Shown piece by piece: positions 53,201 to 64,000 of a stretch of 64,000 bases of DNA. The stretch is from positions 186,001 to 250,000 of the forward strand of contig NOWV01000095.1 in assembly GCA_003344405.1 (NCBI GenBank), written 5' to 3'. The position numbers and the translations under genes were made by a program. How positions within the stretch are numbered: the stretch's first letter is position 1; each line of letters starts with the position of its first letter. This DNA is from Trichoplax sp. H2. Taxonomy: Eukaryota > Placozoa > Uniplacotomia > Trichoplacea. The notes below the pieces were generated by a model that was given only the letters and a program-made list of their open reading frames with translations, did no database searches and was not told where the DNA came from.

Positions 53201-56200
53201 TGGTATTCATTGATTAGCGTTATTGTATACTATATTCGTAAAAATATGGCCGTTTAATTATATAGAATTTTTGCGTACCTAGTTCTGACTCATAAAAGAG
53301 ACACACCTTTATCAAGGTAGATGACAGCTATGTACGCACAGTGAAAAAATGATTGCATTTACGCGCGACACTTTCACCGTTATTAGCTTGATGATCCCTC
53401 TTTTTTATAAAGCTTTCAATATTATTAGATTGGTCCATTCAATAATTCTACCGTACTTGATTTATACTATATAATCATGGGTTACTAAACATACTGCACA
53501 TTGACTAATCCATGATATAACGTTTTCGTATAGTTGTTATTATCAGAAACAGTTTAAATGTTGATTCTTCGTTATTTACGCTCAAAGATACGTTATATTT
53601 CGACGATATTAGGCGATTACCAGCTTGGCTTGGCAGTATTCTTCCAAATATTTTTTACATAACCGAGAAAGCATGGAATTATTATCCGTTTACAATTACA
53701 GGTTAGTCAATTGAGCTATAGATAATCTTTTGGTAACCAAGACTTGAACTCATAGTCTATATCATAATCTAGTATATTATTAAAGGAATGGTATTTTTCT
53801 TATTCAGTGTTGTAAATTAGAATGACTGCGTACAAATGTATTGCATTACTCAATATTTACATTTTATCTTTAATTAGAATGATTCGTATAATCATTACGT
53901 CAATAATGATGACTTAATTATCGATCTGTCCGACTGGTACTAGTTGTAAACAACCTCTGAAAGTAGTAATAATAATGTCTCCTAATACTCGCATATCGGC
54001 AGTTTAATACATTAACGTTTAGTTAATAATAATTTGTATTTAGACTAGTTAAGATGATTGTGATTAAAGTGATCTTTCCAGGATCATTTAGCTTAGCTTA
54101 AGAGCTTCAACTTTATCGTTATTCGACGGCTTCAGATAAACTCCATCCTAGTATCAAGTAAATACCTCAGCTATGCTTCTGTATGTCAGACCTTGGTCTA
54201 ATTCTATGATCATACTTCAATGATAGACCTCGCATCTATAGATAGACGCTGCTTTCACTTTTCGGACTTAAAAGTCCTCAAATTTTGCACACATCCAATA
54301 TCTCTATGCCTTGCTTACAAAATTTGATTTCCAATATATATTTGTTGAAATGATAATCATATTTTTAAGTGTAAATGACGCAGCATTAATGCATGGAAAA
54401 GTAGTAATAAATTCTCGCATAAAATTTAGTATTCTATGGCTAAGCAGCACAATTTGCGTCTAGCTCGTCTTGAATAACATAGCATTTAGGAGGGTCTACT
54501 AAAATTACTAGTCCTGCATTTACCTTGACTCCTAATACTGTATTAATGGTCATTACCATTAGCTATTTGTGAATACTCTACTCCATCTCGTATATTGTAT
54601 CATATCTGCGTTTTAGTATAGAATTTCTTGATTAATAGCGTCTCTTTCGTAGATTCAAACTTTTAGGCTTGAAAGTTATAGTCCCTAAAAATAAAATCTG
54701 ATCATTTTCCTTTATAACAAAGCAAATATCTTACGCTTTATGCGAAATTGCTTTTAATAGAATACTTCATATTCTACTAATATTCTACTCAGAGGATGCA
54801 TCGTCACGACTTGACCGTGTATGTCTTGCTGTGCAGTATCTTACTCTCATGGTTTATGTTAACTTTACTCTATCACCTATTTATCCCGAACTAGGCATAT
54901 TTGAATAGCTATAATTTCATTTCCATTACAAAATAGATCATATATTCTACTGTATTCCTGTATTTAATCGTGGGTGTTGATATTTTTTGCTTTCCATATC
55001 TGTACTGTCTTATGGTATATCCTTGCCTCCACTACAGAATATACGGTAGGTACTAAACTAGAACATATTGTAAATTAATTTTAATATTCACCAATAGCGG
55101 TACTTGACTACACGATCTGTTCCTATTATTTGAGATATGTTAGCATTATTTTATTTGATTGCAGTGCTCATTTATTCCAAAATTTCACGTCAAAATCGAG
55201 ACGACTTATAAAGATGATAATGGCAAAGACGAAAATGTAAGTTATTTATAATTTTAAAGCTATTGCGATTGAACAAAGGTTGATTTATGATAAAATATGG
55301 ATTAAATCAATGTCTAGCAGTTATAAATTATTCAGAACCCGATTGAAAATGTTTTCCTTGCCATTACATGATAAAACCGTAGGAAAAATTCTACAAAGGT
55401 TCTTTCTAAAATTTTGAATTGACTCTTATCTAGGCACTCGATCTACCTGAAGAAATCCTATCAAAACGTGAAGTTTTTCATTTAGATATTGCTTATGATC
55501 AACTGCCTGATAAATATTATGTCAAAGAGGAGGTTGGTAGTGTTCTCATTAAGCATACATAGCATTATAGCAGTATACTAGAAAGATATGGCTTTTTGCA
55601 AAAATATATGCATTTCTATGAAACAAAGAGGCAAATAGGGCTATAAGATATCCAGTAGTTATTATTTTTTACTCGTTACTTATTCATTGACGACATTTAT
55701 TCTAGTAAAAATAGCATTTAATGGTCTTCCACCGATATTTCTCCACTATTAGCAGTAAACCACTAACGAAATTTACAACTTGATTTGATAAATCGTGCAT
55801 TAACTTGTATTTAACGCCATCAGTTTTACGTAAACCCCATATGACTATGTCTATTTTAATCTCTCTGATGGAACACGAGAGGACATGCTTGAGTAAAATT
55901 TTTTGTCGGCAGCCATTTTAATTTTGGAGTGGCTGCGAGCCAAAATGATTAATGATTCTTTATTTACACTCATGACTTTTCTACTTTATTCTACGTGGTA
56001 ATGGGTAATTATTTACCGATTAACTATACTGTATATAAGTATATTTTACTTAGCTGTAATGCTAACGAAAATATTCTTATATCAGCATACGTCATATATT
56101 CGTATGTAACTGTTTTACATAAACATCATTTCTAGGACTGTCGTTATTTTCATTCGAAGAAAACCAATCGTGGTCCTCTAGCTGAAAATTGGAAGGTGAA

Positions 56201-57212
56201 AATATATCTGAATAACTTGTCCTAGCGAGTCTATTATAATTGTCGCATAGTGGTAATCCGACCATTATCATGAATGATAATTAACTGTAGCAAAAGTAAT
56301 GTACATGTGTAGAACTCTTTGAACCACAACTCTATGCTGGGTATGTGCTGTTTAACAATTTCAGAAATTACGTCTGTCACATTAATATCGTTAATCTCAA
56401 CATGATTTAGGAATCTTGCAAGCCAATCATGTGCTCATATAAAGTTGTTAGCGTATCATTTAGTATGTGGGGATTCCAGCAGAGAGTGGAATCATTTACT
56501 CATAAGGTAAATTACATTTTGCGAGATACGAGTATGTGTGGAAATAGTGAAGTTATAGTAGTAATCGTAAAATTTTCTTCTATAATTTAAGAACATTCGT
56601 GATGTGTTGGTACATGGCCATAGACAAGCATTTGCTTGGATCGATGAGTGGATTAGTAAGTAATTAAAAGCAATGTTCAGTATTCTATATTCGCAGTGTA
56701 TATCTGGGAATGACGGTTATTGTATAGCTTGTCATTTTAACGGAGATAAACCCGAAACTATAATACCTACTGACTTAAGTAACGCTCTTCATATTTACCT
56801 TACTTAAATAAACAAACTTGGTAGTTTTCATTGATATTAGCAACTGATGTCATTTCATGAATCTCTGTTGTTACGTTACACCAGGAAAATATTTTATATT
56901 AGTCAGATTTGTTACATTATAGCAAACAAGGAAGCAAATTTATCCGATGAGTACTAATTTTAGCATCTTTAAATGTATTTCGCAATCATCTATCAAAATT
57001 AAATGTATTTCCTCAAAATTTTTTGTGACTAAACAGATATGACGGTAGACGACGTTCGTGATTTCGAAAGGAAGGCGCAGGACAGGACTAACGAAAAGTT
57101 GATGCAAGAGAATACGGACATAATAGAAAATGCCGACAATGGAACCAGTAAGAACGGAGAATCGCCTCCAAAAGCATGTAGCACTAAAAAAGGATCATCT
57201 ACCAGAGTATAA
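47287..57212 (+). CDS. PITPNC1: PITPNC1-like phosphatidylinositol transfer protein (RdgB-beta, class IIB)
   Basis: Soluble lipid transfer protein; the family carries PI and phosphatidic acid between membranes. Ten coding exons: 47287-47334, 51539-51687, 53613-53701, 55038-55045, 55165-55236, 55434-55532, 56136-56195, 56411-56506, 56592-56655, 57037-57212. They total 861 nt, i.e. 286 residues plus TAA, with phase agreement at each junction. Matches to PITPNC1 run end to end: KEYRICMPMTVEE, YRIGQLYM, GKGQYTEKKIYLN (Thr58 and Lys60 match the head-group Thr and Lys of PITPs), IFYITEKAWNYYPFTIT, EYT from the 8-nt exon, CSFIPKF, CSYKVVSVSFSMWGFQQRVE (Trp of the membrane-docking loop), HGHRQAFAWIDEW and MTVDDVRDFE. 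It matches PITPNC1 better than PITPNA/B, which have a different ending and central region. The C-terminal tail is charged and diverged. Intron 1 is 4.2 kb. Confidence 0.96.
47335..51538 (+). other. PITPNC1 intron 1 (4.2 kb)
   Basis: Donor gtgtgt after EE, acceptor tttatag before YRIGQLYM. Inside, an ATG-initiated + frame of 92 codons (47989-48267) and a longer + frame without a nearby ATG (49256-49660) were seen; neither resembles a known family. Short GTAC palindromes occur at 50085-50105 and about 51320-51345. Confidence 0.75.
55038..55045 (+). other. 8-nt microexon of PITPNC1
   Basis: AATATACG, preceded by a pyrimidine-rich acceptor (ccttgcctccactacag) and followed by a donor gtaggt. It joins the G left by exon 3 to give Glu-Tyr-Thr, exactly the three residues found between TIT and CSF in vertebrate PITPNC1. 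Without it exon 5 would be read in the wrong frame. Confidence 0.9.
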
Positions 57213-58152
57213 ACTACTAAATCTAAAGTAGTTATACTGTTATTCCAGTTTATTAACTATTACTTGTTGCATCAATTCGATTTACAAATCTCATGATTGG
57301 TAACGCTTGAAAATATGGGGAAAAACGTAATTGTAAATTTAGGAAAGTATAAGAATTTGGACCAAATTTTTTGAGATAAGCCTTATTAGTAAATTATTTT
57401 GCACATAATGTGACTACACAATATAACGACAGTGAAATAGCCAGGATATTGCTATTTTATTGGTTAATCTTGTAGCGATTTAAAGTTATACTTAATTGTA
57501 TCAGAATTCACTTATCACAGTTTCCACGATTCTATTTTCGTACAAGCATAACTTATTTTATGTTATAGATTCAATTTTCACATTATTATCACTCAATCAA
57601 AAATTCTTTAAGCTACTTAATTTGCATTTTTCTTTTGATATTTTGACCGTGACTAAACTGTTAATGTCATGACTTAAATGGAATGAAATGGTAAACTATT
57701 TAATATAAATATATGCCTGAAAATTTTATGTACTGAGGTCGTAGTATACTATCTTCTTCATTCAAGTGACTGTTTTTTGTATTGAACGATATATGTGTGT
57801 TATATTTATTGTCTAAATGAGCTTGCATATGGTTCTATACGTTTATCATTTTGTTTTTATATATATACAATGAATAGAATTATTTTCTAGTTATATCACT
57901 GAAAGCACAAAATCACGTAGTAATGTAACGTGTGTTACACGAAGCTAAATTACTCATCCTAGTCAAGAAAATTGTTCCTTGAATGAGAATGAATTAATGA
58001 ACTGCTTTTCATTATTAAGTAGTATTGCATTATTCCTATTGATGTAGCATACAATTTACACTATGATTGCACTTTTCAAATCCAATCTTAATAAATATAC
58101 TTATGTTTATTATTATCACCAATACTCGATGCTTTAGAGATTTATCGATTTG
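57213..58152. other. PITPNC1 3' flank
   Basis: Very AT-rich single-copy sequence. It contains the PITPNC1 3'UTR and, from the other side, the 3' flank of a weak candidate gene. Nothing specific was identified. Confidence 0.35.
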
Positions 58153-58815
58153 TCAGTAAGAATTGTGCGCGTCAATAGTACGTTCTGCAAATGATTTTAA
58201 AGACTTTGATATTTTAAAAAAATATTCCAGGTACCGTAGTTGCCAGGAAATTTCTATTTCTTGCGAGATTATTATATCTTGCTTGGATGAATTATCAGCC
58301 TTTTTGATACATTCTTCACCTGTTCTATAGGTTTTACATTTTTTAATTTGCGCTATTTCAAAGTATAATTGCATACGTTCATCAGAACTGAGACATTAGT
58401 CAGTAATAGTAAATTCCGCGTTATAAAATTTAAAATTTATTACTACCATTTTTAATCTAACAAACTAAACAGCAACCACCACCTTTACCGTCCTCGCACA
58501 GTACGACTGAATTTGTTGTGCATGTTAATGTAATGTTACTATGATTCTAAAGAGTACGGTAATCTAGCAAAAGTACACAGGATGTACCCTTGAATTCGCT
58601 ACAAATAATAATCAAAATCTGTACTAAAATTGATAATTCATAGCATTATTAACTTGAGCTAGTGAAAGAGGAGCATCAACCCCTTACTCACTCACAATAT
58701 TACAAATAGAAATCTGTTTGGTTATGTTGCAATTTTTTTCTTTCGATCTTTGACGAATGCAGATTCCTAACTTCGTCTCACCCATAATTAAACTGCCTGA
58801 TTTGCTGCTAGACAT
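58153..58815 (-). CDS. Weak two-exon candidate gene of unknown function
   Basis: Exon a 58688-58815 starts at an ATG shortly after an acceptor-like gatattttag; its donor is gtaagg at 58687. Exon b 58153-58387 follows acceptor gtctcag. The junction is in phase (GA plus T), giving about 120 residues: a Ser/Lys-rich start (MSSSKSGSLIMGETKLG), then a charged helical part (RMQLYFEIAQIKKCKTYRTG) ending FAERTIDAHNSY. There is no recognisable domain, signal peptide or membrane segment. An upstream exon is possible because the frame stays open above the ATG. It lies tail-to-tail with PITPNC1. It could equally be two chance open frames. Confidence 0.3.
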
Positions 58816-61800
58816 TCCTAAAATATCTTTTTTTTTTTCCGGGTGAGTGTAGATATCCGATAAAAATATGCTGATTAACATTGCACTCTGTATTGTGCAT
58901 AGTGCATACTCGTATTCATAGCATTATATTTAAATACTTATCAAGATATTAAATTTCTTGTTTTTGTCGCTCGACGATTCAAAGTACCGTAATATAAAAC
59001 GTTTGATCATGTATTATTTTTAGCTAACTGTTGGTATGCAAATACATACGAATATAGCTGTAATAAATACATGACCAAACCAAGGTATAGTGGGGCTGTA
59101 TTACGGTGATAATTAGCGATAGCGAATTTTGGACAAATATCGGTCAAAATAAAAAGATAAGATTTCTAGAACAGTCAATATTTTGATGACAGAAGTCGTG
59201 TTTTACATGCCCATAAATATCATACTTTCAATCGCTCAGTTATCAATACGCATTTACTATAGTATGACATGGTATGATTTCTAGTTAATGAGCAAGAAAG
59301 CTATAGTCTAATTATAAATTAAGCCATTAAAATTAAAAACATAACTACAATTTATGAATTAACATTGCTTATGCAAGAAAAAATTCCATTCAATAACTAT
59401 TGCAAAATGATATTAATGATAGAAATAGCTATTAACTACGGAAGATGAGATAATTTACATCATCTTCTAGATAGTACAAGGAGATGGTCCATTCCTAAAT
59501 ATATATTACATTATCGTAGACTCAAGTAAATAAAAGGCCTCGTAGACGATTAAAATGATAATTCAATGACCACATCCAGTAAAATCTGTAGGATACTTAC
59601 AGTAAATAACGGCAATCCTAAAGAATAAAATATTACATGTAGACGTTTATTATATCAATTGACACATCAAAGTCTTCACTTTTGTCAACTAAGAAATGAT
59701 GAACTAATTGAAACTCTTAAATTGTATTGAATTGAAAAAGTATCTATTCATTATATACTAATGCTAATTTGTCAAAAAAAATATCCAATATCAATATAAC
59801 TATTACTTGGGACCATAGAAAGGTATAAATAAGTTAGTGAATGTATCGTACAATTTAACACAATATATCGTACGTAAAAATAACGCATTGAACCTTGTGT
59901 AGCGGTAACCATTAACTTAAATATTATCAGCTACCAATTGGGTAATGAGTATACATATTGTTCTATAAAAGTTCACTTATCTGAATGATTTTAATATAAA
60001 ATTTTTGAAGGAAAGTATTTTATAATTAATTAGAGTTATTATTAATAACCAAAATGCGACAAAGTCACAATTCGTTGCCCTTGAAAAATTTATCCAACAA
60101 AATATGGATTGTTGGTTAGGGAGTACGCGTATACAACATGTATATAGTATATTTACAATTGTGTCTTATTATAGTATATACGACCACAATTTGACATGTT
60201 GGGTACTTAAGAAATGCCGTTTGCTGCTGCAAAACTTCTATTTTTTGCAAGATTTTATCACAATACGATTCGAAGATTTTACTAGTGTGTGACCATTGAA
60301 CTGAACTTTAATATCGACCGTATTTCCGTTACAAACCGAAATCATTTGCGATAACCCTCTTCGATGGCATATCATGAATACTAGCGTGTATGCACTAGAT
60401 TCAGCGGGTATAATGAGTTTATTAAGTATTTAAGGAACAGCATTGCTACTGATCATTCAACTATGATTGCAAACCACTTTTCGCCATAAATAAATTGAGC
60501 TAAACGTATTTAAGAACTACTGATAGAAGTTCGTGTCTGACTTCGAACTTAAAATGCCAGGTTCTTGTTATTAGTTAATACTCTACTATTCTTAAACCTT
60601 GTAATAAAAGCCCTTTATTTAATTTTGCTTTGACCTAGGCAATTTTTCCTTTAAGAATTGCATCCCTTAGATCAAAAAGAATCGATAGGTACTTTTTTTT
60701 TAACAATATGCCTTATATCGAATTGTATACAGTACATGTAAATGTAAAAATATTGAAATATTCATTCAGAATCTACCTAAGCTAACAAAATAAAGCTAAT
60801 AACTGAATACCCAAAAATGCCTAAGAGCATTTCTATAAGTTTCTAATTATTTCAGCTAGGTTTAAACTCTTCTTTGTTGACTAAAATTTCGCTATGTCAT
60901 CTTATCAATTACGGTAATGCCGCAGTAATGGTAGTTATTATAATACATTCACCGTCGAAAGTATCATAAGATTTTGTCAGAATTAAGAAACAAAAATGTT
61001 TATTGAGAAACTAGAGTATTTACCAGGATAATAGAAATGAAGTAAGGTTAAGAAAGTGAAAACGTAAGTTTTAAACAGCGAGATAGGAATTGAAAATAGT
61101 TAGAGTAGAGAGAAAATATTAAATAATATCATATGTTCTTACCGTACAATGTATAATTAATATATGGTGGCAATTGTAACACTGTCCAAATCCAAGTACA
61201 CTTCAGCTTTCGTTTAAAGGAAGTAGCTGGAAAACGAATGAAGATAATAAATTAAATTAAGTACAAGCTCGTATAAGAAACAGGTTCCATCGGTATAAGT
61301 CAAGATTGCCTTCATTGTTACTCGAGGATTAATTTAATTTTCTAAATATTTTAGAGAACACTAATACTATTGCTTTTTCATAACTACATTAAAGTGATAT
61401 TTAAGAATTATTCTGATCAATTCCAGCAAATGGATAGCATTATTTGCTTCATAGCTTGATGTCTTACTTTGGTCGTAACATATGGCTAGTTTACTTTATG
61501 TAGCAGACGATCCATTCTGGAATATAACAAATTAAATTAGTTTCGTTAGGATTATTATTCGATCTTTATAAGAGTTACAGATTTCAGAGCTAGAGCTCGT
61601 ATACGCAACTAGCGAATTAATAAGCTTTATCAGAAGCTTTTATTCAAGATGGGAAACATTGTAATTGTTTATGATCGAGACAAAGTCTGGCAAGCATATT
61701 ATGGAAAATCAGAGATTAATTTAAAATTTCGCGTAAACACTTCACGCCAAGATTATTAATATGCTACCCTACAGAATATGCATTATCAAAGTAGAGCCTA

Positions 61801-64000
61801 ATCTAGTTGATAAAAAACGAACTACTAAATTTCGATAAAATTGCCTACTTCTATACTTTTTCTAGCACCTACAGCTACAATAAGTATAGCAACGTTCTAT
61901 CCTGTTTGTAAATAAAAACATTATATTCAACAATTTAAGTTCTGCTCGACCTTTACATAATCGAATTATTACCGGTACAAGTACAAGTAGCTTCCATAAC
62001 GATACGACATCTTCAGGCCAAAATTACTGATATGCTATTCTATAAGCATTACTAATGCACAGTCTAATCTGATTGATAGAAAAAAAGGGCTACTAAGTTT
62101 CAGTAAAATCGCCTTATTCTGTAATTTCTCTAGCTCCTACATCTATAATAAGTATAACGTTCTGTATTACTTGCGAATAAAAAAAACTGTAATTAATAAT
62201 TTACATTAAGATCGACCTTTATAATCGAATTATTACCAGTATTAAGTAGTTACCATAACGACGTAGCACATTGACCATTTTTATGCTTTAACGGAGTATT
62301 TTTACTACTGTCTTCACTAACTGAGGCTTACATTCGATTCCAAAGTGTTTTACACTTTCCTATGCGTAGTGGGTACGTGGAAATTTATTATCCAGTAATT
62401 TGTTATGATAAACTTCTATCCAAGGCCCTTGGTCAATGACGAATTACCAGGTCATCCTTTTATTCCTGAGAAATAATATTGTCAATTATTGGTATTTATT
62501 TATTTTATTGAGAAGCATTGAACAAAAACTCTGGTATTACTTGTATTTAGGAAAACATTAAAAAAGTAAGATTTCATATTTGAGGAAATTTGTTTATTAA
62601 CGAGCTTACGCAACAACTTTACAGGTTTATTTCCCGTAATTAAACAAATCAGAGTTTGGGCTTTACATAGTTGACATAAAGGCGATCTTATTCTATAATA
62701 GATCTTTCGATTAATCTAACTCCAGAGACTTACCAGCAACGGTAACCTGGAATTATTTCAATTGATTCATAGTTTTATATCAGTGTTTTAGTTCATACGC
62801 GTAGTTCTATTTATGTAGGCAAAAAAACATACGACTATAATATTAGCAGCATTGAAGAATTTTTTCCTATTTTTCAACTCTAAAATAGCAATATTTCTAC
62901 CTGTTATAATTCTCCACTTAAATAAGCAGAACTCGCTTTGCTAAGGTACTCAAGCTAGCCAGTACACTGGAAACGATTCTTTATTTGTGATTAGATACCT
63001 TTACACCGTGAACTAGGTCCCCCGTCAGTCTATCAACTAGAAGTAGGAGCTATATCACACGTTGCACGTTACGTTTTTATAAAATAATGCTATCGGAAGA
63101 CTGCTAACTATACAGTAGTAATAAGAGGATTGATTACAGATAAATTTAATTACATGTCTTGGTACAGTAATGGAACTATGCAGAAAGTAGATATAGTTGC
63201 CGAGTTGCGCCATATATCCTATCCGATAGTAATAACGGTACCTATTCTTAATCTAAAATTGCAACACTATCCCAACCAGCTATGAAGCCAAATTTTCAAG
63301 TTTCTCATTCCAATCTTATTTATTTAATTGAATTGTTAAATTAAATCTTGTAACGGAATATCTTTTACTTAGTATTCGAACATATGGGAGTCATTATTAG
63401 ATAACTATTTTAGGAATTTACGTATTTATATATTATAAACCTACAATAATATTTCAGACAATTGTTGAGATAATTTTTACTTTTATATTACTAGTACTAA
63501 ATCGCGTTTTATGAATAAGTATAAATTTCTGATTTAATGTTGTTTGTACCACATAAGGGCAGATTAGTTGCTATAATGATAACTAGTGCTTGCGTAGTTA
63601 GGGTACAAAGCTATAATCGGCAGATGCTACCTAGGGCCTTCTGGCAATAGTTGATCGCCAACACTGAATCATGATAACATTTAATATCCTAGGCTATCAA
63701 TATAAATAAAGCTCTGAAAAGTTTACGAAGTACTCCGACTAACGTTCTGTATCTATACTTTATTCAATATACGCCAAATACTATTTCCTCTATGCGAAAG
63801 GTAGCAACTATACATACGTTTATTCAACGATAAATTTTCAATAATACCGTGCGATATTAGCCAAGCAGCGTAAGAAAATCCGAAACTAATTTCAGGTAGG
63901 TTTGTGGATTCTACATTATAGAAGATTATAGAGCGATGGTTAAGAAAAAAATTCTCCATAATTTTATTCCAATTGAACTACACATGTTTTTGGTACACTC
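58816..64000. other. AT-rich region without a recognised gene
   Basis: About 5.2 kb of very AT-rich DNA on the right edge. The short open frames at 60104-60292 (+) and 63753-63959 (-) have no splice context or similarity I can name. A diverged tandem duplication lies at 61740-62270. The region could be an intron or upstream region of a gene outside the window. Confidence 0.4.
61740..62270. repeat. Diverged ~270-bp tandem duplication
   Basis: 61745-62015 and 62017-62270 share a series of words in the same order: gatattaat/ctgatatgct, gcctaatctagttgata / cagtctaatctgattgata, ctactaa, gataaaattgcctac / gtaaaatcgcctt, tctagc(a)cctaca, aataagtata, aatcgaattattacc and ccataacga. Many substitutions and small indels indicate an old event. 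Confidence 0.7.

Overview
This window is a piece of an animal nuclear genome. It is AT-rich and its genes are split by many short GT-AG introns. No bacterial-type operons, tRNAs or rRNAs were seen. The gene set (non-muscle myosin II, a GRB2 adaptor, a kappaB-Ras-like GTPase, a class IIB PITP, NOL12/RRP17, SNU13) is metazoan. The extreme intron density (myosin II in 50 coding exons, an 8-nt microexon, an ATG-only exon) together with the AT-richness suggests an early-branching animal such as a placozoan or sponge. That placement is inference from style, not a species call.

Layout, left to right: (1) 0.15-2.46 kb, a satellite array of about 371 bp per unit with a 1,000-bp higher-order period. 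(2) 2.87-4.13 kb, a two-exon gene on + for an unidentified helical-repeat protein. (3) 4.5-8.2 kb, SNU13 on -, complete in five coding exons, tail-to-tail with the previous gene. (4) 8.55-9.89 kb, a 657-bp tandem duplication. (5) 11.0-26.0 kb, non-muscle myosin II heavy chain on -. I assembled 50 exons totalling 5,877 nt (1,958 residues); its first intron is 4.9 kb and holds a diverged 110-bp repeat. (6) 26.1-29.4 kb, a GC-rich promoter-like block followed by two tandem arrays (about 230 bp and about 140 bp units). (7) 30.9-35.7 kb, GRB2 on -, six exons, 213 residues. (8) 38.5-39.1 kb, an intronless NKIRAS-like GTPase on -. (9) 41.8-43.4 kb, NOL12 on -, five exons. (10) 43.66-44.56 kb, a foldback element with 26-bp terminal inverted repeats, TTA flanks and an internal 66-bp minisatellite; then a run of hairpin elements to 46.35 kb. 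(11) 47.3-57.2 kb, PITPNC1 on +, ten coding exons including an 8-nt microexon, head-to-head with NOL12. (12) 57.2-64 kb, very AT-rich, with only one weak two-exon candidate gene on -.

The genes do not form a pathway cluster; they are ordinary housekeeping, signalling and cytoskeletal genes side by side. All six recognised genes were rebuilt by hand from conserved protein blocks, splice signals and reading-frame continuity. In every multi-exon case the exon lengths sum to a multiple of three with a single terminal stop. The unusual content is in gene architecture and in repeats between genes, not in a new multigene system.
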